DNA from: Rostrohypoxylon terebratum
Lineage: Eukaryota; Ascomycota; Sordariomycetes; Xylariales; Hypoxylaceae
Assembly: GCA_022497145.1 (NCBI GenBank)
Contig: MU385859.1
Span: 372,001 to 436,000 of the forward strand
Direction: 5' to 3'
Length of the DNA stretch: 64,000 nucleotides
The position numbers and the translations under genes were made by a program. Positions 22,310 through 33,552 of this stretch are shown one piece after another (position 1 is the stretch's first letter; every line of letters starts with the position of its first letter). A model generated the notes under the pieces. It searched no databases. It worked only from the letters and a program-made list of their open reading frames with translations, and was not told where the DNA came from.

Positions 22310-24834
22310 CTAATCGACCATGAAACCACCTGCATATTCGTCGTCCACCATAAAGCCACCACCTTCGTCACTATCGTTGCTTTGCTCTGCTTCACCCGCC
22401 GAGTCTGGCTCGTGAGCTACTTCTTTGCCTTTGTCCAATTCCATACCATCTTGGTCGTCCTTTTCATCTTCGGAGTTAACGTCTGCGTAGATTCGTTGTC
22501 GGACTCGGAGGGTCATCAAAAACAATCTCCAAGTCTTAAGAACAACTTGGGTTCGCCGGTCCCTCTCCAGTTCGGCTGCCTGATCCTTGATACCGTCGAT
22601 CACGGCCCGTACAGCTTCCTCATATTCCGCGGCTACAACTACTCCATGTAAGACTGCAGTGCCCTGTCTCCCCTTAAATTGGAAGCCGGTAAGCGCAGGG
22701 GCGTAATCGACGCCCAGTATGAACGCCGCCCGAGCGCCGAGCTCATCAGCCACGTATGCGCCGCCTTCGGGCACCATGCTGGGTACGTAGAGGTCGATAT
22801 TCTTGAATCGGTTCTTCGGGACTCGACCGTCGACAACAGGTGGGTGTTTGAACTGTTTAGTTTGATCAAATGTGTAAATTGGTACCCCGTTTGGTTCGCT
22901 AGGGTCGTCTTCTACTTCATCGTCGTCGAATAGGTCTGACTTCGGCTTTTTTCGTTTCGGGAGAAATTTGGCGGGTATCTCATTTGGGAGAACCTCCCGA
23001 CCCATGCGATACCACTTCTCTCTGCTATGAGCGACTCGCAAATCCTTATGCCTGTAAACCTTCTCCAGGGGCCCGGTACTACCGGCGCCTACTGTTCCAG
23101 AAGATGAAGCATTGGGCACGAGAACTTCATTCCGTCTTAGATGTCGCTTCAAGACATATATCGGGTGGTCTTTGAAATCGTTGAGGTTACGCGGCATTGG
23201 TTCCCTCAACTGCTTGTCCGTCAATTCACTCTCTTCGATCTGGTCCAAGTTTGTAGGAAAGCCGCGGGAGAACGTTCGAAGAGATTTCTGCCACCACTTT
23301 TCGCCATTAGACTCCGCGCTTTCGACCCGCATCTTTCTTGTTTTTGCATTGTAAGCTTTAGTATAACGACGTGTTACGTCTTTTACGGTGCCATCTTCTT
23401 CAAAAGCAACGACGTAAGTCATGTTGTTTTCTCTATCAGAAGCCGGTGGTTCCATATTTTGAGGTTTCCAGAATGAGCTAGTCACCAATGGATCAGTAGG
23501 TTGCCATCTCTGATGAGCTTCGTCAAGAATCTCAACCCAATAAATAGGATAAGGTGATTCCCGGATCTTCTTAGAGACTGGTCGAGCTTCACGCGGCGAA
23601 GAAACTGTCGGCGTCGTAGGGAAATTGAAGGCCGCAGCCTTCGGGTGACCCAAGCGCCTTAGTACTGAAGAAGTACTATATTCTGCCGGTGGTTGTGGTT
23701 CAGGGATGTTCTCTTTCTTTACTTGCTGGGCGTACCGCTCTGCAATGGATAGTTTCCCTTTTGCTTTAGGCGGCTTCCCCAAAGGCGGTCCTCCAGAAGC
23801 GAAAGCAAGAGGCTGAAGAGAACAGACAAGCCGAGCTTTAACGCCGGCGCTTCGTAGTAGGGCACAATATAATTGGGCGCCAACATCTCGTGAGCCAGAA
23901 AGGGACTTCGCAGCTTCGCGAAAATCGTTCTTTTCCATCGGTGTTTCTGTATCGTCTGGAAGCTTGTACTGTGGATGTAAATTAGCTCGCGTTCTGGGTA
24001 ATATATAGAATTTGGTATAAATACATTTTGAAGATGCTCCTCATTCTCGGCCCAGAGTGCTCGTCGAATTCCGCGCTCGGTAATCTGAAATTTGGTCTTG
24101 AACATGGTTCCGACTTGTTGTAGTCCTTCTTTGAGAGAATTGGCTTGTCCAAATTGGCTAAGCTGGGTGCTCGGGTTGAGATAGGTGATCATCTTTTTAT
24201 TCAAGAGTTTTCGCAGTGTTTTCTGGGTAATATCGTCATTGCACCATCGATTCCTCTGAGCGACGTGAGCCAACAAGCATAGGAGATGCATCTTATGTGT
24301 TTCAATCCGACGACCTTTTTCCTCTTTGCCGATCAGTTTTCGTCTATCTGTGGATTTTCGAGGGCTTGCGGCCATCCGCGCTGAGAGGTTGAGCTCAAGA
24401 TCTTTGTTGCCATCCTCAGCGGCGTCCATATCCGCGGGAGAAATTGAGAAATCGACATTTTCAAATTGAATATCATCTTCTTCCTCCTCTTCATCGGAAT
24501 CTCGAAGCATAGTCTGCATGGTAGCAGTGGGGAGCGGCACATCTTCAAATTGTATTTCGTCTTCATCATCCTCTTTATTCACCTCGCTAGGTTTCTGCGT
24601 TACTTTGGGAAGATCGGGTTTCTTAGGCGATTGGTTATTCCTTTGGCCGGGCTTGCGCCTCTTTAAAGGTCGTTCGGATGGTGTCGCATGAGATTGAACA
24701 TCGGCATCGGCAAGCATTTCACTATAGATGTCTGGAATATCAGTCTTCTTAGTACTAGACCTCGTTGATCGAGTGGATCTAGGTGTCGCATTCGGCGCAT
24801 TCGCCCTCGAGGCAGTACGCTTTCTCCCGACCAT
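22310..24834 (-). CDS. RAD4: DNA damage recognition protein Rad4/XPC
   Basis: Two exons, 24834-24025 and 23968-22310 (56-nt intron), giving 822 aa. The N-terminus is basic and acidic low-complexity, with two acidic blocks (DDEDEIQFEDV, DDIQFENVDF). A split transglutaminase-like domain follows: DVGAQLYCALLRSAGVKARLVCSLQPL near 298-324 and YPIYWVEILDEAHQRWQPTDPL near 410-432. BHD1 (RNLNDFKDHPIYVLKRHLRRNEVL, about 527-580), BHD2 and BHD3 (VPKNRFKNIDLYVPSMVPEGG, about 655-730, then the DYAPALTGFQFKG helix-strand) complete the family layout. Rad4 with Rad23 finds helix-distorting lesions to start global nucleotide excision repair in the nucleus. The tail is acidic. Family identity is firm; function follows from the family. 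Confidence 0.95.
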
Positions 24835-26018
24835 GGTGATGGCTTGTACGGGCTAGGGTAAGCACCTAGACGATAATTAAAAGGATAGAAAATAGAAGTA
24901 TAGAATTTGACGTTACGTCGGCAACCAATATAGAGTTTGGGAGCACATGATGCTATTGTGACGCTATTGGACTGGATTGATTTTTGAACAAGGGCGATTG
25001 GAAGGCAACGATGTTCGACTTAAAATTTAAATGCTCTAGATTCTGGCGCAGGCACAAGACGGAAACGAGGGGGCTCTTTCCGTCATTCAGCGTCATTCAG
25101 CGTGCCAGACGTGATGTACCTAAGTACCTATTAGAAATCGAAACTCGAAACCACGTGACACTCCCTTTTCGCGTCAATTGGGTCATTGGGTCATTGGGTC
25201 ATTGGGTGGAGTCTGGACTCTGGACCATGCAGACCGTGGTAGGGGTTAGTAGGGGTCCATGGTACTTTCAGATCCATGCTTTTTTACTCCGCTATTCTTC
25301 ACACTCTGCATGCTTACAAACGGGAGCCAGCTTGATCTCTATAAATTCCAGGACTTATCGCTCCGAGATCTATGCTGTAGTCATCTATCTAGGTAGTTTT
25401 CTATCAGTCTTACGAGAATCCAATTAATACAGTTTTCCCATGTGCGACCAAATAATTATAAATTACCTTGTGCATAGAGCTAGCGCATAGCCCTTGTTGG
25501 CTTTGATCTTTTTCATTCGCTTCGTGGATTTTGTCACTTTTCTGAGATAGTCGGGCACACCATCCATCACTATCTGCCTAGGCCCTACCTACATAGTAGG
25601 TACCCAAAACGTCGGTTCAGAGATTCAGTTCGCAGAGGGACTTATGGATCATGATATAAATTTTCTAGGTGAATACAGTTCTGAGTAATCAGCCCCCTTT
25701 ACCCTAGTAGGCCTGGGGTATTTACATTAGGTATTCAGGTATTCCGATTTCTCACTCTTCAAGAACGCCATCCTCGTATATCGTATAGGTTGATTAAGAC
25801 AGCGAGCCCAACGGACTTCAACACTGAAAAGTCCGGGATGACCAGCTTGAGGCTTCGGTACACCCGTTTATCCACCAATCAGCCTCAGCAGCAACCTTCA
25901 GCGAATCTTCCAACGCCTTCAGTGCCAGCTTTGCCTACTGACCTTGGAAAGTCTGCCTTTTCCGCATCCGATTTCGCTGCAGGTGGTTTTGCCACACAAT
26001 ATCGACTATCCCAGCATC
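24835..26018. other. Intergenic region with TCATTGGG tandem repeat
   Basis: Upstream of RAD4. It has a short tandem repeat at 25174-25207 (unit TCATTGGG) and a duplicated CGTCATTCAG at 25080-25099. The open frame at 24984-25427 starts with TTG and has no recognisable content, so it is not called. Confidence 0.6.
25174..25207. repeat. Tandem repeat, unit TCATTGGG
   Basis: Three perfect and one imperfect copy of an 8-bp unit, read directly, about 340 bp upstream of the RAD4 start. Confidence 0.85.
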
Positions 26019-26282
26019 TCATCTGCCAGTTGAATGGCTTTTTGAGGATGAAGAAGTCACAGCTAACGCTTCAGCCTCGTCTTCGGCATCTGCCATCTCC
26101 CTGGCTTCTTGTAGAAGTCTGTCCCAGCATTCGTTACACATCCCTTCATTCCACTTAATGACAACTTTGTCTACCTCTCCTCTGGGTCCTAGGCACCGTT
26201 TGAATAACTCGGCACACGTTTCCGGTCGCATGAACCCCCAGCAAGAACAGCCATTCCAACGTTGGTATAATTCTTTGCACAT
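26019..26282 (-). CDS. Small Cys-rich hypothetical protein, 87 aa
   Basis: An 87-codon frame with an ATG start. It begins MCKELYQRWNGCSCWGF and carries eight Cys spaced C-x9-C-x-C-x8-C-x6-C in the first half, then WNEGMCNECWDRLL. The Met-Cys start, paired CxC and CxxC motifs and aromatic residues resemble small uncharacterised ascomycete proteins that may bind metal. The C-terminal third is acidic then Ser-rich and looks disordered. There is no signal peptide. I cannot name the family. It is isolated between RAD4 and the amidase gene. Composition argues for a real gene, but only transcript data or homologues would settle it. Confidence 0.5.
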   Translation of the reverse strand: MCKELYQRWNGCSCWGFMRPETCAELFKRCLGPRGEVDKVVIKWNEGMCNECWDRLLQEAREMADAEDEAEALAVTSSSSKSHSTGR

Positions 26283-27363
26283 CGTTTCGATGCGAGGGTA
26301 TAATAATGAGCAAAGCTTAAATAAATAAAAGTGAGTGGTCCGCTACAAACACAGGGTATCGTTATTCCTTTCGGCGCCGAAACGGCGTAACCCTTCAGTT
26401 TTGTATTCGCACTTCGAGATGATGATCGCCAGGACTCCGATAATTGTTTTGCGTCTTAATTTCCTCCACCTCAAATCGATGGAGATTGTATGATCGGAAA
26501 CCTGCTTCTTAGCCGTCTAGCAACAGCATCGATCATTTGAAGTATGCTTTATTTCTTGGATAGCATTGAGTCGTTGGCGTCGTATGCTGCCGTATCGTCG
26601 TTGCGATTCTGGTTATGGCGATGATTTTGAGTTGTCTAATAACAACGTGATCATGCCACCAAGAACTAAAGGAGCAAAATTTGACCCCAGAAAAGGAGCA
26701 GACAAAAATTGGCCAGTCACGGTTGATTTCGGATTAGAATGGAGTGTTCGTGAGACCGAAATGCCGTGGAAGTTGTGTATGGGGTTGGAACGCTTCCATA
26801 TTTCTACAAGACTCGCATGTCCAGCATGTCCCAACAGTTCAGGGTTCAAAACGGCCTAGAACGGCGGTAAAGCTGGCAGCTGCAGGACCCCACCGTGGCT
26901 TGCTGTCAGAAAATTGAGAACGTTAAAACCACGCCAAACGAACGCTTAGCCGTACGACTTTCATGGCTAACGTTGTGTTCGGGGAAGGCAGTAAAGGCAT
27001 CCCCACGAGGCATTTAATAAGGGATCGAGATCTACTTTTGATTTCGTCCCCTCACCCATACAGCCATATTCGCCCCGGCCTGTCGGAGTCCGTCTTCGGC
27101 AACGATCCTGTGGACCACCGGGGAGATAATTCGTTTAAATCCCTGACACCGGTCTATCAATCTACGTTAAGTACCCAATCCCTACAAAAAGCCGAGACCC
27201 TTCTACATTCGGGAATTTCGTGCGTTTAACCACTTCACTTGTGTGAGGCTCGTCTGATAAACTAGTCGCACTAAAGGCCCCCTTAGCCTTGAATGGAGTC
27301 TTCTTATCTATAGTATTCTAATATCACTCATCACATATATCCCTAGTATCCTCTCTTGCGACG
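26283..27363. other. Intergenic region, 3' of amidase gene
   Basis: No supportable gene. The open frames at 26566-26859 and 26613-26849 overlap on opposite strands and have random-looking content. No notable repeat. Confidence 0.6.
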
Positions 27364-29145
27364 CTAGGACGAAAGAGTTCCCACGGGGTATACTTTAGGA
27401 ATATTGGAGATATTCGGCTGCATCCTCGGCATCGAAGCATATGATCCCATCTGAACCGTATAATTCGCAAAAGCAGGCGCCTTCCGTAGTGGCCGAAGTT
27501 GAGTGAAGTGGTTGGCGATATTCAGCAACTTGCTCTCGGAGAAAGGGAGGCCTAATATTTCCATACCAATAGGCACACCAATCGGGGCATCCTGTGAAGC
27601 CGGCGAGAAGCCAACCGGCACAGTGACTACCGGGACCCCCGTCAGAGCCGCGAGAATGCCGTTTCTTCCAGCCTGAGATGGCGAGCCGACCTTCACTACG
27701 AGATTCTTCTGTTCAGGATAAATTACCGCATCCAACTTATTCCTAACAAATGTAGCATTGACCGCTGCTTTGAGGTCCTTGATGCCCTGTTGAGCGGTCG
27801 CGTATCCTGGATCGGCAGTCGTGGAGTTTCTTGAGTTGTTCATGAAGGTGTACTGAGCCGGAATGACCAAGAACTGTTTACTTCCATACAAGGCGTCCCA
27901 GGTACTTGGTCTGTTCCCGCTAAGGCTTGGACTGGAGAGGTATTTGTTAACTACCTCTTTGAATTCGAATTGCTGAACGTCAAATTTGGCAATGGCTGAT
28001 GCGTTGTAGATTGATTCTGTTACGTTGATAATTTCGACACCTTCAGATTTGAGAAATTCGATTGTACTCGCCAGTGCGTCATTTACCGGCGTTGTTTCAT
28101 TGGATGCTGTGTGGTTCCAAAACCCGTCCAGTAGTCCAATTCGAAGTCCTCTGAGACCTCCATCGTTCAGGCCCTGCGTGTAATCTATTCCCCTTGCCTC
28201 TGGCGGAACTAGAAGAGTGGCATTGTCGGCCTCGTCGGCACCTACACTTGCCATGACAGTCAGTGCAATGGCCAAATCCTGAATATTCCTTGCGATGGGT
28301 CCGATGCTGTCTTGTGTGAAGCTGATGGGCAAGATGCCCTGTCTCGATATAAGCCCACGACTCGGTCGTACGCTGACCAGGTTATTCGCGCTTGCAGGAC
28401 TACGAAGACTGTTCACGGCGTCCGTCCCTGTTCCAAATATGGCGAAGCTTGTCGCGATTGCAGCGCCAGTTCCTCCGCTGCTACCTCCAGGCGTTCGAGT
28501 GTGGTCATATGGATTGATGGTCTGGCCTCCCAACGAGGATACCGAGAGGCCCTCCAACGCCACTGCCAAAACTTCGGTCAGCCTTGGGCCCTAACCAAAT
28601 GCCCATTCGAACGTATAGGATGGTAAGTACTGAGGAAAGTGTAAGTACATACTTTCATGCAAATTGGTTTTGCCTAAAATGATTGCTCCCTCGTCCCTCA
28701 TAGCTTTGACGGAGGGTGTATCAACACTCGGGCTATTGCCTGCCAAAGCAGCATTAGCTCCCGTTGTGTTCGTGCCCACGGCATCGTAATTGTCCTTCAA
28801 TAACACTGGCACACAAAACAGCTTTCCTGCCGAGTCACCAGCAGCAAGTCTCCTATCCAAGTCATTGGCCGCAGTCAAGGCGTTCGGGTTAAGACTAATG
28901 AGAGCATTTATCGTCGGGTTAAACTCCTCGATACGGGAAATGAATGACGATACCACGCTATGGCACGTGGTCGAATTCGCAAGCAACGCGGCTCTTACAC
29001 CTTCGATCGTCGACTCCAGTGGTTCGAACGCATTGACTTGAGCATTGACTGTCAATACCTGAAGGAGTAGTGTACCAAATATCCAGACTGTTGCAGATGG
29101 TCGGGCATGTAGCAAGCCAGCGGCGACTGATACGGGAGACTTCAT
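27364..29145 (-). CDS. Secreted amidase (amidase-signature family)
   Basis: Two exons, 29145-28653 and 28562-27364, giving 563 aa. The ATG at 29145 gives a hydrophobic stretch (ATVWIFGTLLLQVLTVNAQ) after a short basic N-terminus, a likely signal peptide or anchor. The amidase-signature Ser-cisSer-Lys triad is visible: Lys in VPVLLKDNYDAVGTNTTG, cis-Ser in TPGGSSGGTGAAIA, and nucleophile Ser in GTDAVNSLRSPASANN, where the common GGSIR is replaced by VNSLR. Enzymes of this class hydrolyse amides; secreted fungal ones have varied or unknown substrates. The splice join is LHEM/ALEGLSVSSLGGQ. There are several N-glycosylation sites (NST, NHT, NET, NNS). Substrate cannot be inferred from sequence. 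Confidence 0.9.
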
Positions 29146-30975
29146 GGTGGGTTCCAATGTCTCAGAATTTCGACGTCCTAGTGAGTGCCCTTCGAGTTCA
29201 ATCGACCTTTTTTCTAAGCCCGAGCCTTATATATGTCGGCTCCAAACCACGTTCAGGGCCTCTAGATCTGGATTGTCCCCAGTTTATCCGACCCATTTAG
29301 GCGCGCAAAACTGGGTGTTGGCGCAGAGATTTGGCTAGAGATCTCGTCTTATGGATACCATGGAAATCGCCCCCACGTAAATCTTCCTAATGCAATTCGT
29401 ACGGACGCCTCGGAGCCTATTCTCATGCTCTCTAATATCACGCAAGATAATTTAGTTCTGACAGATAAGCAATGCAATATGTAGATCAGCAATGCTTGTT
29501 AGCAAACATTGCTTAACATCCAGTACTCCCCATTGAATCATGTTGATTCCTCGTGGCACTCTTGTGTTATGACAAGTACCTACAATGAGCATTCAATGGA
29601 TTATCAGGATTCAGGCTCGGTAACAGGTCAAGAAACGTAGAACGAGACACGACGTTCACCAATTGTCCTATCAGCTCTTAACCCATCCAGAAAATAGACT
29701 TCTATTCCCCAAATAAGCGCAGACATCTCCAAATGAAACCAAGGGTATTTGGCAGGTTTGACGGAATATAAACACACCCACACACATAGGACAAAGGTAC
29801 GACGTACAGATCAGGAGAAATAAGAATCAATAAGCCAGCCGCGATCCCGTCGTTTTGATTAACTTTTATTATTATCAGAGCAGGATCTCCTATGTAAACT
29901 TCCCCCACGCCCGCCTTATGCAGCGAGCCCGTCGGTCCCGCACATCATTGCCGAAACGGATATATTGCTTTCTCGATAGTCCTTCCACCGTGCAGCGTGC
30001 GGTGGCCGTTGGTCGGACGAGGCATAGTTCCGCCACGTACGTATCAATAGCCCAACTTTTTTTCCTGTGATAAGACGGCCGAAAGTAGACGATTGATGTC
30101 GCTTTCGCGTGGGATTGAGCTCGTGTGCGATGTGTACGATGTGTGCGTAAAACGTGCAGAACGCGGTATACGAGAACACACGCACGCATTGGTTTGGCGA
30201 TCACCGTGCCCTGCGCTGCGTACACATGTACGTGATCTGTATCCATAGAGGTATGTACTGTATGTCTGGCTTTTCGCTTCTCTAAAAAGGTCGACCAAGA
30301 ATATTCGTTTTGAGCTCGCTGCAGGGGTGTGGCGGCCCGGTCCGGATGTCGATTGGCCAGCCCTGAGGTCTGACGCTGCTGGTTGCTGCAAGCTCGGGAT
30401 CTACCCTTGCGGATCAGCAGGGTTTGTTGCATGGTACGAGAGCCGAACTACCTGAGCACTAACGCATGGTGAATCCGAATACCGCATTCAGGAATCCGGT
30501 CTGGTTTTGTCGGTCGTGGTTGGAGGATATTCGTGATGGGGCCTGGACACTTGTAAGCAGGGGCAGAGGGTCATAGGTGGACAAATACAAAGTTCCCCTT
30601 ATATGATTGGAGCAGCATAATCCGCGTCTCGAAAAGCGCCGGATGGAACAAGCGAGCCGTGTTTTCTTCATTGTTCCTATATACAACCTAGATCTTGCAA
30701 ACACAGGGGAAGAATGGCATATCTACTTTACATGGTCCTTGGCAAAATCCGTACCTAAGGGGTAATCCATGATTTCGTCGACTAAAATCCCCTACAGTTC
30801 CTACCCAGGGCAGTGTTGAGGTGAGACGATATGTAGAACCCAATTCTACGGCCACAAGTAGCACTGCTACTTGATACTAGCAGGCTACCTAAAAACGCAC
30901 AAGGCCTTTCCCGCTACTCCAAAAAGCTACTCGTGCTAATGGAGAGTCCATTGGACACAACCCCTCATCGAGCGC
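29146..30975. other. Intergenic region upstream of amidase gene
   Basis: Includes the amidase promoter and the 3' flank of the next minus-strand gene. The stretch 29890-30432 is open in more than one minus frame, but none starts or reads like a conserved protein. No repeat or RNA gene recognised. Confidence 0.55.
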
Positions 30976-32534
30976 TCATCGAGGTCTCACGGGTCTCACC
31001 CTAACAGTGCCATCTTCGATTGCTTTATCGGGTATGTCGGCAAGGGGATCCTTTTTGTCATGCGAATGGCTGGCGCGCTCCTTCCGCGACATTTTCAGTA
31101 TGTTGTATTTCTCGCCGCCGATCTTGTAATCCTTGCCGAACTTCTTGAACTACAACGCAAACACATGTCAACGAGGTGACGCCACATTAACAGGGGTATC
31201 AAGAGGAAAACTGACCTTCTTCTTCCATTCCCATCTATCGGATTTGGGGCTACCTTGAAGCGGCTTGATGGGTTTCCCGCGCTTCTCCTCCAAAGCCCTC
31301 ACTTTCTCGTCCGTGCCGTAACATCCGGCCTCCTTTAGATCGATACCCGCTTTCTTCGCATAAGCGATGGCTTCCTTCTTGAAAGGCAGCTCAATGCCCT
31401 GCTCGCGCAATCTTGGGTGCTCATCGGCCCAGTAAAGATAGAAGGTTATGACCAGACCCAGGTCCTTGATGTCGGAGTCACTCCTCAGGATCTTCGCCCG
31501 GTCAAGCTCATTGAGCGTAGTGAGTAAGGCGCGGCCAATGAGGCTTATGGTGGCTTCCAACCTCTTCTTATCATTTACCTCTATTTGCGCGAATGTTAGT
31601 AAATCACGAATTTGTTGTTCCTTGATTTGGTGGAAACTGACTGATCCATGCATCAAGGGGTATCTCTGTGAGAAATTGCATTATCGCAGCCACGATAGCC
31701 CACATTTCCCGAATTCCTCGCTTGCTGCGCTTCTTCTCGAACTCTTTATTGAAAAAGAGGAGCTAGGAACCGGTCAGCGCGCGTCCGCTGTTGTTAATAC
31801 ATACCTAACAGAAAAACATGAGATGTCTTACCATGTTCTCAATCTGCTCTTGCATGCCCAAGCCATGGAAGCTCTTGGAAACATTCATCTTGAAAAACTC
31901 GGGGTTGGTATAAGAAGCCCGCTTCTCCCATGCGGAGAACAACTTCCACGTCTCCCACATAGCAATCCATCGGTGCTCAGGATGCTCGGAGGCGGGCTTC
32001 ATTTCAATGTTGTCATCAGCCCTGATGTACTCATTGTATTGCTTGATCAGTTCTTCATCGTCGACTTGATCAGCCTCATCCTTGTCCGCGTTCTCATTCT
32101 CAATGTCGAAGAATGGGCGGAACATGCAATAGTACCCATAGGTACGTCGATGTTCTAAATGGTCATACAGAGACTAAAAGGGGTGAAATAAGTACTTTTG
32201 AAGTGTATTATTGAAGGGTAAGTTACAACAGGATTGAGATACATACCTGGTTGTCCTCCCCATCCGAAAGTACGCTGGCGAGATCGTCATAGTAACTTTT
32301 AGTGTCCTCGTCCTCATCGTCGGAGGTCAATTTGCCACGCTTCGCCGGGCTTGTAGGACCAGACTGGCCAGACTTCTCTGTAGGAGAAGAGTCGGAACGT
32401 TCGCGATTGGGCGGAGGCGACTTGTTGAGGCCAGGGTTTGAAAATCTATATATCAGATAAGCTGACAATAGAACAGGCGCAATTGAAAGCACTAGTGTCT
32501 TCTTGTATGGAGCAACGGCACCCAGCGTGGCCAT
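30976..32534 (-). CDS. Membrane-anchored hypothetical protein, 429 aa
   Basis: Five exons joined by phase: 32534-32247, 32173-31832, 31762-31642, 31580-31216 and 31149-30976. The 429-aa product starts with a short N-terminus and one hydrophobic segment (LVLSIAPVLLSAYLIYRF, about 14-31), a likely single membrane anchor. A disordered Ser/Pro and acidic linker follows (SDDEDEDTKSYYDD). The rest looks helical and soluble: EHRRTYGYYCMFRPFFDIE, WIAMWETWKLFSAW, GLGMQEQIENM, then ALLTTLNELDRAKILRSD, ending in a basic tail (KKFGKDYKIGGEKY ... KMSRKERASHSHDKKD). Intron 3 (31641-31581) has donor GTCAGT and branch CTAAC, and skipping it would frameshift. I do not recognise the family; it may sit on the ER or mitochondrial outer membrane facing the cytosol. 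Confidence 0.78.
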
Positions 32535-33552
32535 GACGTGCCAAAGCTTTGAGATTTCGATTTCGATTTCGATTTGATGTGGAATATGCTGTAAATCGTT
32601 GCCAGGTCTTTTGGTTCTTTATTTATGTTTTATGTTTATTATGCCGATTAACGTTTAAGCTTCTTTCATATTAAGATTCAACTGGATATCGCCTTCCAAG
32701 GTCAATTTTCATTCGGTCCCACACTTCATGAGAACAACTTGGATCTCACAAGGCAGTCACGTTTTTAAGTATGCACACCGAGATAGCGGAAGGCTGGCTC
32801 GCGCTATGACCACATGATGATCTGAGACCCTGGTTCGGACTTGCAGACCGCCCTTTAGCGTTTCACATCCCCATGTCCGACCCCTTGTTTTCCCTTGTTT
32901 TAGCAGCTCTTGTGACGAGTTTAAACCTTCTATAATACAACCACATTGTCCCTAATTCAATTGATATAGAAACTTGTACCTTCTCACAACCTGTATTTCG
33001 ACTCCATTATCACAGCTCCGACATATAGCCAATTTGATTCGCTAAATTTGAAAAAATCATGGAGAAATAAGTGCGGCTAACGCTGAACCGGGTCATCGGA
33101 TAAGGGATCTTAGAAACGCACCGAGCCCACCTATACGAAACCTATTGACCCGTTCACCCCCGCATTTAAAGGGTCTCTTCACTTGTCCCTTAATCCTTCA
33201 CGACGCGTTCGCGTCTTGCTGGAGCTATTTCTACCCCACCACGCGTACCTGCTGACATCATGACTATTCTCAAAGCAGGAACCCCTCACAACCCTCACAA
33301 CCCTTATTAACCCACCTCCATCTCAGCCGATAGGAGTCATGTGATACCCTATTCCACACCACCACACCACCACACCACTATATATAATATCCACAGCACC
33401 AGCTTACCATTGAGATGGAGATATTGCCGTGTCGTGTATCTGGAATGGGCAGCTCATTACAGATGACGCTAAATATAAACTCACTTGACTTAAAAAACGG
33501 ACGATAGCTTTATATTAGATATTATTAAGGTGTTTACTTTTGTGATGTTCCC
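32535..33552. other. Intergenic region with GATTTC repeat
   Basis: Upstream of the 429-aa gene. It contains (GATTTC)3.8 at 32553-32575, CTCACAACCCTCACAACCC at 33284-33302 and ACACCACC copies at 33356-33378. No gene supported. Confidence 0.6.
32553..32575. repeat. (GATTTC)n microsatellite
   Basis: Nearly four perfect 6-bp units about 20 bp upstream of the ATG of the 429-aa gene, so probably within its 5' UTR. Confidence 0.85.

Noticed and set aside
24984..25427. Plus-strand open frame of 147 codons upstream of RAD4
   Set aside because: It starts with TTG, includes the TCATTGGG tandem repeat in its reading, and has no recognisable content.
26566..26859. Plus-strand open frame of 97 aa between small Cys-rich gene and amidase
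   Set aside because: Non-ATG start, overlapping opposite-strand frame, and no conserved-looking pattern.
29890..30432. A minus-strand open frame of 180 aa plus two overlapping frames in the same region
   Set aside because: Three frames on the same strand are open together, which points to stop-poor composition. The protein is Arg/His/Thr-rich without domain-like pattern, and no splice evidence was found.
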